A stretch of DNA of 64,000 bases from Macrothele yani (lineage: Eukaryota > Arthropoda > Arachnida > Araneae > Macrothelidae): contig CM077024.1 in the NCBI GenBank assembly GCA_039090855.1, positions 63,387,594-63,451,593 of the forward strand. The letters are read 5' to 3'. The stretch's first letter is position 1, and each line of letters starts with the position of its first letter. Position numbers and translations under genes: made by a program. Under the pieces are notes generated by a model, which did not search any database, was not told the origin of the DNA, and saw nothing but the letters and a program-made list of their open reading frames with translations. Shown one piece after another: positions 11,240-22,928 of the stretch.

Positions 11240-13212
11240 CTGAAAACAGGTATTTGTCAGTAATGAAATAGAAAAATATTACTTTAAGTTCTACTAGATC
11301 ATACTAAAAGAGCATTATTAGAAACATTCAACAAGTTCAGATTCTGGCTTTACTGTATTTCAAACCAGAGAACAATATTTTATGTTCCCCAAATTTTATT
11401 ATGATTTTATGAACTGAAAACTACAAGAGATGCCTAGAATTAAACTATCACTTCAGCAGGACTAAATAAAAATTTCAAACTTTCAGAAACACATGTATAA
11501 TGCCCCAAGAAATTAAAAAAGAAAGAAAAGAAAACCAGAAAAGAACAAAAATTACATGAAAAATGTAGATGCCTAAAATTCTGCTGCTGAAATTTCATTG
11601 CAAAAGAAAGGGATGGATGGTTTCCATGCTACAATATTCTGATACAATTTTCCATTGCAGCAACATTCATGCTTCAAGTAGAGCAGACTTTCACCTAAAA
11701 ATGAATTCCTGAAGCTAACTGGAAAAATACCAAATATCATAAATTTTCGAGCTAAGCTTTGCATTGTGTGTGAAAAAAATTGCTATTTAGGAGGCAAATT
11801 TATTTTAAGTGCTACACACTCGAAAGCTTTGTCATACATCAATGTAAGTTTCGACAAATATTATTGTAACATGTTTGGATAATTAGTTGAACTTTCTGCA
11901 ATTTTCACAAAACATATTTTTTCGTATCTTTTAAGTTATTTTCAGTATGCAATTCAAAAAGCTAGACAAATGCAGGATGGCAATTAAAATCATGAATTTT
12001 ATTTCTGCTATTATTTTATTCATTTATTTTACTGATATATTTTCAATGACTGCAGTGAGACACAGAAGAGAAAGCAACCCAAGTCAACAGCCTAATTAAA
12101 GAAGAACCATGGACCTCACTGACATCAATGAAACCCATTGTTGTTCTTTATTTGGATAGACTGTGTTTAATTTTACGTACCTTCAGTGACTTGTTTTTGC
12201 TGCAACTTTATTTAGACTACCACTTCTCTGGTCCAAAGCATATTACTACCCTCAAAATCTAATTTACAGCATCTAGCAAAAAGCAGCTTTATCACACTGA
12301 CAGAGCTGACCAATTGCCAGAGTAAGAGTGAAACAAATAGCAAAGTATTAAACAGATTTTTAAGGAATCCCACAAACCAAAAAATACTGTTAAATAAGTT
12401 TTTAAAGGAAAGTATATTATAGAAGATTCTTCACAGGTGATGAATAACATTACTCGCCAAACTTGTTCAAATGATTTTATCTTCAACACATAAAAAGTAA
12501 CCTACACACAGCCACTGAAATGCAATGTTCCACATAATTTAATTTGAATCAGATGTAATGTTCCATATAATTTAATTTGCTGTAGGTAAAACACTGAGCT
12601 ATATACATTCATCTCATCAACGTTTTTAGAGCAATACAGAAAAAATGTATTCTGCAACACAGCATTAGCAATTTTGTTGGGTATGATGTGATGCTATATA
12701 TAATTATAAGGGTATAAATAAAGGAACTTTTTCACCAAATGGAAACACTACCAACCAGACTTATCAAATATTGATAGATTATGAGTGCTGAAAAATCATA
12801 AATGATGTAACAAGAAGAGGTACAGAATGTAGATTGGATCATTTCTTGGTGTGGGCAACTCACAAGGATCAAACACAATATGAAGGATCCTTCATAACAC
12901 AATATGAAGGATCAAAAGATCCTACAATTTGATAGAGAGACTGAATGAAATGAAAATGAGAGAACAATTCCAGTTAGAGCTTAAGATAAGACTATGATGA
13001 CCATATGCTCAATACCTTCTGTTAGGATATAGACTATGAATAATTCATGAGGATACAGAAGGTATTGCAAACAGAAAAGAGGATATACATTAACCAATTA
13101 AAGATTATAATACCCAAAATACCTTTACACCCAAACTACCATGTAACCACCCAAAAACGCCCATCTACAGTGAGTACGATTTCCTATCCCCCCCCCCTCT
13201 TTGATTTTACAG
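11240..13212. other. No feature seen
   Basis: AT-rich, no motifs. It would be intron if the exons at 10,976-11,239 are real. A duplicated phrase ATCAAACACAATATGAAGGATC occurs near 12,870-12,915 only as a short local repeat. Confidence 0.4.
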
Positions 13213-13567
13213 CAGTGTTAGAATTAGAAATAAATCTTTTACTGATCCATCAGAACACTAGAATTTGCAAACCACTGGTCCATAAAAAATAAAAAAATTT
13301 AAAGGCATTTACAATATATGTAGAAAATAATATATCATTTCAATGGAATTATCTCCAATATTTGTTTTTAAACCTATCATTAGTTTGTTGCAGCCTAAAA
13401 AGAAAACCATACAGCAAAGTAAAAAAAAATAGAAATTCATTTTTAACTTGACAAATTGGAAAAAAAAAACTTACTGGCCATCTGGGCCAGTAAAATCAAT
13501 AGTTCAGTGGTCCTACTGAAGTTTTACTGGTCAATGTCCAGCGGACCACTGGGTAATTTCAAAGCTG
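13213..13567. mobile_element. hAT-like MITE, 5-bp TSD (copy 2)
   Basis: Same element as 7200-7585: CAGTGTTAGAATTAGAAAT at the left, AGCGGACCACTGGGTAATT at the right, and the shared interior CAATATATGTAGAAAATAAT. Flanks TACAG (13,208-13,212) and TACGG (13,568-13,572) match at four of five positions, supporting the 5-bp duplication inferred for copy 1. It has lost some of the right terminal bases. Confidence 0.8.
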
Positions 13568-13599
13568 TACGGCCTCTATGGGATTAACAGAAGACATTT

Positions 13600-13845
13600 T
13601 CAGTCACCATTATTGCCACTAAACAAATAAGTAAAGTGAGTGCTGATATCTTCCAGAGCAATATTATTTACTCTCATGACATCACAAGCCTTCTCCATGA
13701 AAGAATGCAGTGACCACACCAGGGAAATGTCTGAAGGTTGATGCATATCAACACTACAGATGCAAAGTTCCATGTGGCGCCCAAGCAATAGTCCTTCTTT
13801 TGTTAACGTGTAAAGGGGAGGGGAAATTCTGAAAGGAGCAACCAA
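13600..13845 (-). other. Short open frame, not recognised
   Basis: An 81-residue minus-strand frame without a known motif, located between a MITE and LINE debris. Listed because it is the only coding possibility between 13,567 and 13,890; it may be chance. Confidence 0.15.
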
Positions 13846-13889
13846 CAGTTTTGGGCCTTATGGTATTCTAAGCACCACATTTCAGGGCC

Positions 13890-14440
13890 CTGGTCATTAA
13901 AGGAGTTAAAGAGATTATTGAAGAGGTTGAAAAAGATTATAAGGGTCATAAAAAACCACACAATTCTATAATAAAATCAACCATCTGAGAAAGGAATATA
14001 AAACCCAACCTAAATTCACAAATGATAAGAAGGGAACAATTTTGATACAAACAAACAAGTTAAAACAAAATGGATAGATAATTTTTAAAATTCCTGAATG
14101 CAGAGGAGCATGAGGAAAAGTAAGTACCGATTTGAAGTGTTAGATGTATCTGACCAGGACTGTCCACCTCCATAATTAGAATAAGTGGATAGAATCAATA
14201 AGTTGAAGAAAAACAAAAGTTCAGGTGAAGATGGAATGCAGACATAACTATTACAAACAAGGAAGACAAAACTTATATGAAGCGATACATAAATTAATTT
14301 CAAAGATATGCAATGCCCAATATATAAAAAGAATGGCATGCCTGTTAGAAAAAATTACAGGAGATAGCTCAGGTAAACACAACTTACAATTCTAGCTGCT
14401 TGCATACTTGCATACTTGATAGAATTTGGAAATATCAAGG
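13890..14440 (+). pseudogene. LINE endonuclease-RT linker and first RT motifs (decayed)
   Basis: Plus-strand frames give NKINNLRKEYKTQPKF, then KLKKNKSSGEDGMQ, then LYEAIHKLISKI, then CPIYKKNGMPVRKNYR. This is the order around RT motif 1 in RTE/jockey-type non-LTR elements (K.PGEDGI ... PIYKKGD ... NYRGISLL). Frameshifts and stops separate the pieces, and no catalytic YADD box follows before the Penelope remnant begins on the other strand. Confidence 0.7.
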
Positions 14441-14571
14441 AAGCATCAAGGGAGGAAGAACTACAACCAATCAGGTTTTTAATAATTATTGACTTCATGG
14501 CTTCCTCTTATTACTTTCAGAATTATAAATATTTAATGGGAATTATCGAGGATAAATTTATTAAGGTACAT

Positions 14572-14990
14572 TACCTCTCAAATTTTCGATCTGTATACTA
14601 GATCCTCTTCAGGAGTTTTTGCGGACTACTACTTCCACAGGTATGGCGACCAAGCTTGGTGGATTTACCATCCAGCATGGTCATTGATGTTGCCACATTG
14701 TCTTGTAAATTTCCAGGGATTCCTTTAATTTCTGGATAATTGCGTGGGATTGATGTTTGATCACTTTTAAGGAGTCCCAGTCCATTTTGTGGCCAGTTTG
14801 TTGTATGTGCCTGTCTAATTCTGTTTTATTTGAGATGCTCCTTATTGCTGCTTTGTGTTCTTTAATTCTGGTGGTTAACCTTCGTCCTGCTTCTCCTATA
14901 TATGGTAATCCACATGAACACTCGATTTTATAAAGTTTTTGTTCTTTGGGAGTTATTTGAAAAGACCTGGAAGTTTAATGAGAATCTGCA
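14572..14990 (-). pseudogene. Penelope-like GIY-YIG endonuclease (second copy)
   Basis: Minus-strand translation from about 14,967: TPKEQKLYKIECSCG, LPYIGEAGRRLTTRIKEHKA, then LDRHIQQTGHKMDWDSLKVI and QKLKESLEIYK. YIGEAGRR with RIKEH is the second half of the GIY-YIG fold (YIG...R...E), and the Glu-rich LEIYK end is the usual Penelope C-terminus. An in-frame stop follows near 14,700, and the tail (PSLVAIP...RGSSIQIENL) resembles a decayed 3' end. The RT domain is missing. It is a different lineage from the remnant at 1-650, whose GIY box reads GVYAIALQYPDG. Confidence 0.85.
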
Positions 14991-15750
14991 TCTATCTCTT
15001 GTTTGTTGACTTTGAAAAAAGTACATGCAGGGTGGACAAAAAACCAACAAATTTTACACGCCAGCTCCATTTTTTAAGGAGCCATCACATTTTTTTTCAA
15101 GAAATACTACCATGATCGATCTAAATAAAAATGATACATTCTGAATTGTGACCTTCAGTCCAAAAATTAATGTATTATTTTTTACATGTTGTTCAAGTAA
15201 TTCAGTGCTAAACCTGCAACTTTAACTGAATAAATGCACTCATAAGCAACCCATGCAAAATTAATGCTATGGCTAAGAAGAATATTCTGATGCACACTCC
15301 AAATGAGTGCACATCTCTCTCTTATATTGCACTATGGAACTTCAGCCTGAATCACTACTGACAATCACAGCAGAATGCATCTGCCTATCGAGTTGAGGAC
15401 AACTGGCCACATTTAGTTTTAGAGCCATGAAATTGCTCTGCATAAAAATTATAGTGTTCCTATATTTCTATCTACTTGAGTAATTCTTGTATACATTTTA
15501 TCCCTATACCTCATTATCATTAAGAAATTAACAGATATTTATGATTTTCTGGCTGAAAGTTTTGTAATTTAATACATAATTGCTTATTGCTTATACGATG
15601 TTGCATGTTACAATATGAAATGTAGAGTACGAGTACAGCACAAGATTGTTTGCACGATTTGAACGCATGGACTATTTGAAAACAATGGTAGCAACACGAA
15701 AATTCAGGGTAAAGAACAAAGCAGTTGTGTGAACAAGTTAGGATGTTAAT
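14991..15750. other. No feature seen
   Basis: AT-rich. A CAGGGTGGACAAAAAACC string near 15,029 resembles a mariner terminus but has no partner nearby. Confidence 0.4.
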
Positions 15751-16563
15751 CAGTGGTGTTGTGACATTTGAGCATCTGGGGCTAAGCCCTGTATGCAAAT
15801 GAGAAAAAAAATATATTTTAATTGGAAAATTTTTGAAAGAAAATCTGTATTAGCGACCACTCCCCACATTTTTTAAATATAAAATGAGCCACTACAACGG
15901 TTGAATAACTGGCTAACACATTACAGCCTTCCATATCCATTTATTTGAGCGCACACTGCGAGAGGTGACTCTTGTGAAGCTTCGGAAAACAGTAATGAAT
16001 GAGCAGATGCGCACCGAACTGTGCATGCGCAAAACTGCCTTTCGGGGCTGGTCGCTTTCACATTGTCAGCCAGTGAGCTGCTGATTTTTGTTTGTGTAGT
16101 TAAGCTGTAAGTTCTGCTAGTGCAAGTAGAATGAACTAAATGGACTTTTTATTGGAACATCCTTTTTAGTATATTAAGGGATGAAGAAAAAAAAAATGTT
16201 ATAGACTTGGGCCCCACATCGACCAAATATTTGCTTGGTGCAAAAACATAAGAATCAGTTAAGAACTTTTAATGTGGGGTGGTATAGCAAAATATCCTGG
16301 TTAAATGGAAACGAAAGCAAACATACTTTGTTTTGTTTCTACTGTTTACTGCTGTCTTGTTTCTACCATTTTTTATGTTATAAAGCACTTCACATACATA
16401 AAAATAGTTTTACCTCATTCTATGTGGTTAAATATGATTTCAGCAGGTGACAATTGGAAACCTCGCAATCCACTGAAATTATACTTCATAGTACAAAAGA
16501 AGATTGAGAGAAATTTTTAAAATATTTAGCCCCAGATACATTTTAGGTCACATTACGCCACTG
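15751..16563 (+). mobile_element. hAT transposon remnant, 813 bp, keeping a TTF-type zinc finger
   Basis: Ends are inverted: CAGTGGTGTTGTGACATTTG with ATCTGGGGCTAA at left; at right the reverse complement reads CAGTGGCGTAATGTGACC with ATCTGGGGCTAA. CAGTGGCGTA starts are typical of one hAT group. Flanking 8-mers ATGTTAAT (15,743-15,750) and TCATTAAT (16,564-16,571) agree at the last five bases, consistent with an old 8-bp duplication. Confidence 0.8.
16235..16450 (+). pseudogene. TTF-type zinc finger fragment of a hAT transposase
   Basis: The frame reads HKNQLRTFNVGWYSKISWL and then HTLFCFYCLLL. The pattern R-x-FN-x2-WY-x5-WL ... LFCFYC is that of the TTF zinc finger that opens ZMYM-like hAT transposases. 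Only this N-terminal domain remains; the RNase-H fold and dimerisation domain are absent within the 813-bp element. Upstream LGPHIDQIFAW is in another frame and may be part of the same protein. Confidence 0.65.
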
Positions 16564-16829
16564 TCATTAATGATGTATTTAACAGTTACGCTGATAAGCC
16601 ATTTCTCAGTTATTTAATTGTGTACTTATAGTTTTCATATTAATAAATTTGGGTGCCTTTTATCAGAATATAATCTTAAAATAATTATCTTTCAGAACAG
16701 AATTCTAGGCTATTATAACAAATCTTGGCGATGAGGATGGAATAGCTACTGTTAAGATTTCTCCAGGAAGAAATTAAAAAAAAAAAAAAAAGAGTGTCAC
16801 CCTGCTGAACTGTAGACGATGGCCACTTT

Positions 16830-17058
16830 TGGTTGGTTGGTTGGTTGGTTGTTGGATTTTATTGGCGCAAGGGCCAGGTTTGGCCAAAAAGAGCGCCAGA
16901 CAAAAGAACTATCAGCCACAGATTTTTAAAAACGTGGAATATGATTAAGAGCAGACAGGCTTGGTAAAAGTTGAAAAAGAGTATGATGGAAGCTGTGAAG
17001 ACAAGGTAATCAATTAGGTCTATATAAAAATTTATTAATTTACTATTATAATTATAAT
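16830..17058 (-). mobile_element. LINE 3' end with (CAAC)n-type tail
   Basis: On the minus strand the sequence ends TTTGGCCAAACCTGGC, GCGCCAATAAAATCC and then AACCAACCAACCAACC, a simple-repeat tail as used by several non-LTR elements. It lies just 3' of the ORF1 remnant on the same strand, so it is probably the 3' UTR of that element. Confidence 0.65.
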
Positions 17059-17098
17059 TTTTTTTTTTTTTTTTATTTTTTTTTAACACAACTATACA
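17059..17098 (-). repeat. Poly(A) tract (T-rich on plus strand)
   Basis: About 30 nearly uninterrupted T on the plus strand, directly after the end of the ORF1 reading. It marks either an internal A-rich linker or the point where ORF2 was deleted. Confidence 0.7.
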
Positions 17099-18526
17099 AA
17101 GGATGAGTCACTCTCACTCCCCCCACACTCCTCTGCAATGCTGGCAGAGGGCGGGGGACGAACTGTCACTCTCTTCCCCCCATGTTCCTCTGCAATGTTG
17201 TTTGAGGCTGGGGACGAACTGTCACTCTCCTCCCCCCTATGTTCCTCCACAATGTTGGTGGAGGGTGGGGACCTCGCTGAGTCCGAGACAGGTGCAATGT
17301 TCTTCAGGCGGACCGCGACAGTTGGATGGACACTGCACACCTTTGCGGATTGAGGGCCGGGTCGTCCGCACGTGCAGGCTTTCTGCGTTAAACTGGAAGA
17401 GAGGGTCGGCTGCAAAGAGAAGGCCCAGAATCAGGTAGTCGAAAAATCGCGAGCTCGGGGGAAAAACACCTGTGTCGCTTGGTCAGCTGTAGATCGCTTG
17501 GCAAGCGCTGCGAGAGCTACAGGGCGCGGAACAAAGGGCTGCACGGGTTGTGGCTGAGACTGAACAACTGCGGCAAAAGTACGCTGGCGGGTGGTGGGAA
17601 TACCCAACTTGGCCTTGGCAGCAGGGTACGAGAGGCCTTCCAGGGTCTTGAGGCGCTGGATCGCCATCTCGTCCTTCCATTTCATACAGTTGCGGGAGTA
17701 AGCTGCATGGGCCTCACCGCAGTTAACACAGCAGGCCGCAGAAGTGCAACCTTCCCCGTCATGTTCACTGGAGCCACAATTTGCGCAACGAGCGGAACTC
17801 TTACAGAAACGTTGTGAATGCCCGTACCTCTGGCACCTGAAACAGCGCAGAGGACTGGGAATGTACGGGCGAACTCCACAGACCAAGTAGCCAGCCTTGA
17901 TTTCGGTCGGAACTTTCGGGGAGTTAAAAGTCAAGATGACATTTTTTGACTTAATCATGGAACCATCACGCCGGAACATCATACGACGTGCAGCAATAAC
18001 ACCTTGATCAGCAAGTTCAGTCACGAATTCGTCTTCACTGCATGGCAAGAGATCAAACTCCGAAATAACACCCCGAGAGGTGTTAAGAAACGGGTGAGGT
18101 GTCACTTTTACAGGAATGCCTTGAAGACTAGTGAGGTTCAGAAAAGTGTTACTCTGAGAAACACTGCAAGTTTGGACAAGCAGGTCCCCAGAGCGAAGCT
18201 TTCTCACAGACTTCAAGGGGCCAACCGCAGCGTCCAAAGCTTTAGAAATGAAAAAGGGAGATCTGGTGGACAGTCTCTCATGCGGATCGATGGATTCTAC
18301 AAGCAAGTGAGTAGCATGCGTAGTCACAGCAATCGAGGGGGAGACGACGCTTCGGAGCGACTGGTACAGCTGCCGAAGAAGAGGTTCCACATTCTTGGTC
18401 CAGGTCAAGGTCTAAAGACCGTTTACGGGTATGAGACTTGGTAGGTTGAGAAGACGAAGGACAGTCGTTGTCAACTATCATTTTGTCAGGTGACTTAAAT
18501 TTGGAGTTTTTGTTCTTTTTACCCAT
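17092..18526 (-). pseudogene. Non-LTR retrotransposon ORF1 (gag-like, zinc knuckles)
   Basis: Starts with a basic, low-complexity N-terminus (MGKKNKNSKFKS, ATG at 18,526) and a SHTRKRSLDLDLD segment. After a frameshift near 18,345 comes the long frame ending at 17,431. It holds LLVESIDP, SPFFISKALDA, SVRKLRSGDLLVQ and PYIPSPLRCF, then three zinc knuckles: CFRCQRYGHSQRFC, CANCGSSEHDGEGC and CVNCGEAHAAYSRNC. This is the RNA-binding ORF1 protein of a jockey/X-element-like LINE, best known to me from ticks and spiders. A third frame (17,415-17,092) carries three imperfect 17-18-residue repeats with NIAEEHGG and ESDSS. ORF2 (endonuclease-RT) is not present downstream. Confidence 0.9.
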
Positions 18527-19120
18527 GGAAAAAAAGGAGGAAGATTCGTCTGCAGACTACTCCACCCACCACCGAGCCCCACAAGGGAGAACTGAGGTCC
18601 GCAAGCCAAGAAAACGACGCTGGACACAGTTCTGGAGCTTATACGTTGCAGATATAGTCCGTTGGCTGTGATCACACGCACTCGGCGGACACTTCGGCCT
18701 CCGGGTACCGTCATGCCAACGCCTTTGGCATGATCCCACAGCCCCGGGCTCACCCTGCCGTGCCATACGACAAAAAGCCGCTAAAGCCCTGCACACAACT
18801 TGGTACATGACTTCTGACTAGAGGTGGGTTAGTCTCTAGCCTCCCGTTTACAGCGAAGCCGGGGTCGAAGAGGAGTGTTGGTACACAGGAGGCACTTATC
18901 CGGTCTCCTGCGACCTCAGCCGCCAGACATCCCATTTCCGCCTCACGGGTCTCCGCACGCGGCAAACATGCAGGTAGGTCTAGCACCCAAACCAGCTAAA
19001 AGGAAAAAAAGAAATCCAAAGAAGACAAATCCTGGAAGGGAACCTAAACGGAATCTCAGCAACCTACGAACTGAGCGGTTAATATAATACAGTTAGTGGT
19101 GGAGGGTAACAAAACCACAA
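18527..19120 (-). mobile_element. 5' UTR of the ORF1 LINE
   Basis: GC-richer than the surroundings, minus strand, ending at the ORF1 start. Contains the phrase GGTGGGTGGAGTAGTCTGC about 30 bases before the ATG. Open frames in this stretch (for example 18,557-18,808 and 18,750-18,986) overlap each other on one strand and are unlikely to be proteins. Confidence 0.6.
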
Positions 19121-19204
19121 GACCGGGGTGTTAGTGCATAACGTGGTAGCGATTAGGTAAAGTATACAACACGGGCAACTAGCCAGTGGAGAAAATAAAT
19201 AAAA

Positions 19205-19420
19205 ACGAAAAAGCGAGACACAAGACCAGCTCGGGATCGTGGGGCCGCGACTCCCCAACAGCTGGATGAACAGCCGTCCCTGCATACACCATCAGCACCA
19301 AAATAAAAAACAAGCGGTGGCATGACATCAGATGTTGACCAGTCACAAGGTCAGCTCGGGCCGTGGGGGCGCCGCTCCCCAAATAACTGGAAAACCAGTT
19401 ATCCCCGTGCGGGGGCCACT
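19205..19420 (-). repeat. Two tandem promoter-like monomers upstream of the LINE
   Basis: Two direct copies about 135 bp apart share ACAAG(A/G)(C/T)CAGCTCGGG, then a GTGGGGCCGC/GTGGGGGCGCCGC core and CGACTCCCCAA/CGCTCCCCAA. They are GC-rich in an AT-rich region and sit at the 5' side of the minus-strand LINE, as tandem promoter monomers do in some LINEs. Confidence 0.5.
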
Positions 19421-19825
19421 TTTGGAGTTATAGGTGAATACGATTCCAAAATGGAATCTTTTGGTCAATATATTGAACATCTCGAACAGTTCTTTATTAC
19501 CCAATAATACAGTATATCTGATGATTGTCAGAAGTGAGCCATATTTCTAACTGTCGTAGGACCGTCCACATTCAGTCTATTAAAAGACCTCATAGCTCCT
19601 GACATTCCTACGTTGAAGTCATTGGTCAATTTAGTGTCAATTTTAGAGTGGTAGAATGCGAAAACCAGTAGTCAATTGCTGTGTTTATCGCTGAACTGAA
19701 CCAAATGGCGAAGTTCTGTGCCTTTGGAGCAACATTAGACACCATGATGTTACACAGAATGGTGTGTGGCATCACTGATGAAGCCATTCAAAAGAAGCTT
19801 TTGGTGCAACCAAGATTAACATTGG
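19421..19825 (+). pseudogene. Ty3/gypsy gag, 5' part
   Basis: Plus strand: YIEHLEQFFITQ, then a stop, AIFLTVVGPSTFSLLKDLIAPDIPT, then ELNQMAKFCAFGATLDTMMLHRMVCGITDEAIQKKLL and RLTL. This is the capsid-type gag of gypsy elements (ERLEMYF... FLSVCG..TY.LLRDL..P.KP... LA..C.FG..LD..LRDR.VCG). It stops at a 6-bp duplicated target where a 10.37-kb transposon is inserted, and resumes at 30,203. No LTR was found. Stops and a frameshift make it dead. Confidence 0.85.
19820..19825 (+). repeat. Target-site duplication CATTGG (left)
   Basis: Matches 30,197-30,202 exactly. Deleting the insertion and one copy gives a gag reading LTLVSATEI, in frame. Confidence 0.9.
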
Positions 19826-22528
19826 GGTCATTCCATATCAATTCAACACAGAAAAATAGCATTTTCAACCTGACCCCTTTGGGTTTTTATGAAACTTTGT
19901 AGATTTGTTGATATACACAAAAATCAATGTGTGCCAATTTTTAGAACAATAGCTTTTAAATTTTCTGAAACAGGAGTTCATAAAATTCAAAAAAATTGCT
20001 AAATTTCAGTGTTTTGTATGTCATAAAAGTACTTATAACTCAAGTTCTTTTTATCACAAATGAGGTTTCATTTTTTTAAACCTCTTTTCACTGGTTTTAA
20101 AATGATATATTACTTAATGCATAATTTAACATTTTTAATTTCAAGGTCATACAATTTGACCTTGATTTTCTTGAAAAGTGATTTTGATTTTAAAAAATGA
20201 TGTGTGAAATTACACGACATAGTGATAATATTTTATGAATTTGAGGGTGGCAGTTGAAGGGCATCATTAGTTACGAGGAATTGTTAAATTTACATGCTCA
20301 GTAAATTTATCATATGACTAAAATGCGCATGTTCCATTGATCAATAGAGAAGCTTTACAATTTAGCCAACCAGCAGCATAGAAAGGAACACATATGCACT
20401 ACGTTTGGTGATGGGTTACTCTTGTTCACAAATAATTTTATTTAATATTTAGAAAGATATGAACACTTTCATATTAATATCTCAGCAATTCAGCTTTAAA
20501 TAAGGGTACATGTTATTTGCTGAAAAGAGCTGACACAATGCATTGGAACTTGACACTGATATCTAATTTTAAAATCTTTAAAAATTTACCTTCTTGTCCA
20601 GTGATGACAATTTTATATTGTACTCATTTAGCAAACTATTTTTAGGTAAAATAAGGAGTAAAGTTTGCATCAAGTGTATCACATGAAAATGTTTTCTGTG
20701 TGATGCTTTATGTTATTTTGCAGTTAGGCTGCTCACTTCAAACTGGGAAATAATTGTACTCTAGTGTAAATGCCACAATCAACATAAGTTTTCTGTCATT
20801 TTATCTGTGTTGGCAAAATAAAAATTTCTTGCACTAGAAGTGTTCCTGAGTTTTTCAGTATCTTCTAGTGAGATTTTGTAAATTTGTCCAGTTGCTGTCT
20901 TTTTATCCACTTTTTGCAACATATCAGGTCTTGGCAAGTTTAAAATATCTTCTTTGAATGGATACATAAGGGCCATGAAGCTCATGAAACAGGATTTTTA
21001 CTTCATCAGTGTCTTCAAAGACATTCAAGACACAGCCAACACACAGGTGTTCTGCACAGACACTAAGACAGATATGTATAGGCCGATCTGCAGATGCTAT
21101 CTCACATTTATCAGAAGTAATATATTCTATTTTGCTGGCTGTAGAATTTAATAACATTGTTTTTGCTACTGAGATAAAACAGTGAAGTTTGTGAGTGTTG
21201 GGCAGGGCTTGATTTTGACCGGTAGTAAGTAGCAAATTGCTAGGAAGCAAATGCCTTTTGCTAGTGGAAAAATTTTGGGTTATTGTGTAGATTATGGTGC
21301 AAAATTCAGGGACGAAAAATTTCAAAAAACTGTGACCAAAAACCTAAAAGCAAAAAACCTTTTTGAAATCAAAAATGATGTAAAATAAAAAAGTTCAATG
21401 ATACAGTCATTTTTTAAAACGTTTTACGTAAAATTTACCTATGTAAGTGGGAATGCAGTATGCGACGACGATGATGCTTGATTGCTGGGTGTGAGTCGTG
21501 TCTTTCGGGACGGGCATGAGTGCTGGTGGTCGATGTGGAAGGACGCTGCAAGAGATTGTTTTCGTGCAGCCATGGCCTCGCCTTAGCCAGACGTCATTGC
21601 TCCTCACTCTTGCCGCTGACGGAAACAGCTACCTCTGCTACAAAAAACAGTCCCTAGTGCAATAAGCAATACAAGGACTGTTCACCTCTAAACTTCGAAT
21701 TAAAAAAAAAACGGACAAAAAAAGGGATAAATAAACAAACTCTCCAACCAATTTGGGTCCCCTGTTTAGGTCGGGAGCCTGGTAGCCCACCCGTTAAGAC
21801 ACCATTGAAGAAGACAGAAAATATGCAGAACACCAATGTTTCCAACAATATTATACACACATCGATGTTTCTCACTGATTTACAAATTCCTAAAATAAAC
21901 CATTTAAGAATCAGAAATATTATAAAGTAAAAGACGGAGGCCCTCCCATTGCTTGTGAAAGCAAAGCCAGCCTGTACTGCTGCATGTGTGTCACGGCTAA
22001 GTTCCTTCCATGCTCACCACATGTAACCAAGCCTGCGGTTGCGCTGCTCGTGTGGCATGGCTAGGCCTAATCTGTTTTGTGGGTATGCTTTCACTGAGAT
22101 CACGGGCAGCTGTGGCAGATGCTCTGCCGGTAGTCAGAATGTGATCATCACCGCTAGCTGGATTTCTGCGTCCCGCATAGACAGGTAAATTTTACGTAAT
22201 TCTTTTTTTCAAAAATGAGTGTATCAATGATTTTTTTTTAATTTTACATAATTTTTTATTACAAAAAGGATGTATGTCACAGTTCTTTGAAACTTTTCAT
22301 CCCTGAAATTTTGCACCATAATCTACATGTTAACCAAATTTTGAATGTTTTAGTGTGAATTGTAAAGCATCACTGCATTGCATGTGTGGAATATTTTAGA
22401 CACATACAAAAAGGAACAACTGCTTTCTGGAAACGACTTCAAAAGTACAAACATGTCCCAAATGGACGATGTAATCACTCTTTCCACGTTATTTTTAAAC
22501 AACGCATAGCGACTGAAAAATTGTATTT

Positions 22529-22600
22529 CGGCACTGCTGGGATCGAACACCAGAACTCTCGATAACTAGTCGAGTGCGTTCGAATTTACGCTACAGCGCC
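22529..22600 (-). tRNA. tRNA-Thr(AGU)-like sequence, unit A
   Basis: Same 72-nt structure as unit C, but the box B reads GTGTTCGATCCC, which places a mismatch in the T stem. Probably not a functional tRNA. Confidence 0.35.
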
Positions 22601-22856
22601 AACAATTCTCAGCGCAATGCGTGGTTTATCAGTCAGCATCTGACTATACGAATGCGTATTGATGGTCTCAGCAACTGAGATGTCGTCATCTGGTGGCATT
22701 TAACGCAACAGCTATTTTAATTGTAGCTGATAAATTCAAAGGGCGATAGAAATGTTTAATATATATCAAACACGTGGAGACAATGCAAATGGACGATGTA
22801 ATCACTCTTTCCACGTTATTTTTTAAACAACGCATAGCGACTGAAAAATTGTATTT

Positions 22857-22928
22857 CGGCACTGCTGGGATCGAACCCCAGAACTCTCGATAACTAGTCG
22901 AGTGCGTTCGAATTTACGCTACAGCGCC
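22857..22928 (-). tRNA. tRNA-Thr(AGU)-like sequence, unit B
   Basis: Identical in stems to unit C; lies in the minus-strand half of the array just before the orientation switch. Confidence 0.45.

Noticed and set aside
15029..15060. Mariner-like terminus CAGGGTGGACAAAAAACC
   Set aside because: No inverted partner and no transposase nearby; too short alone.
17103..17438. Plus-strand 111-codon frame in the GC-rich stretch
   Set aside because: Antisense of the repeat tail of the minus-strand ORF1.
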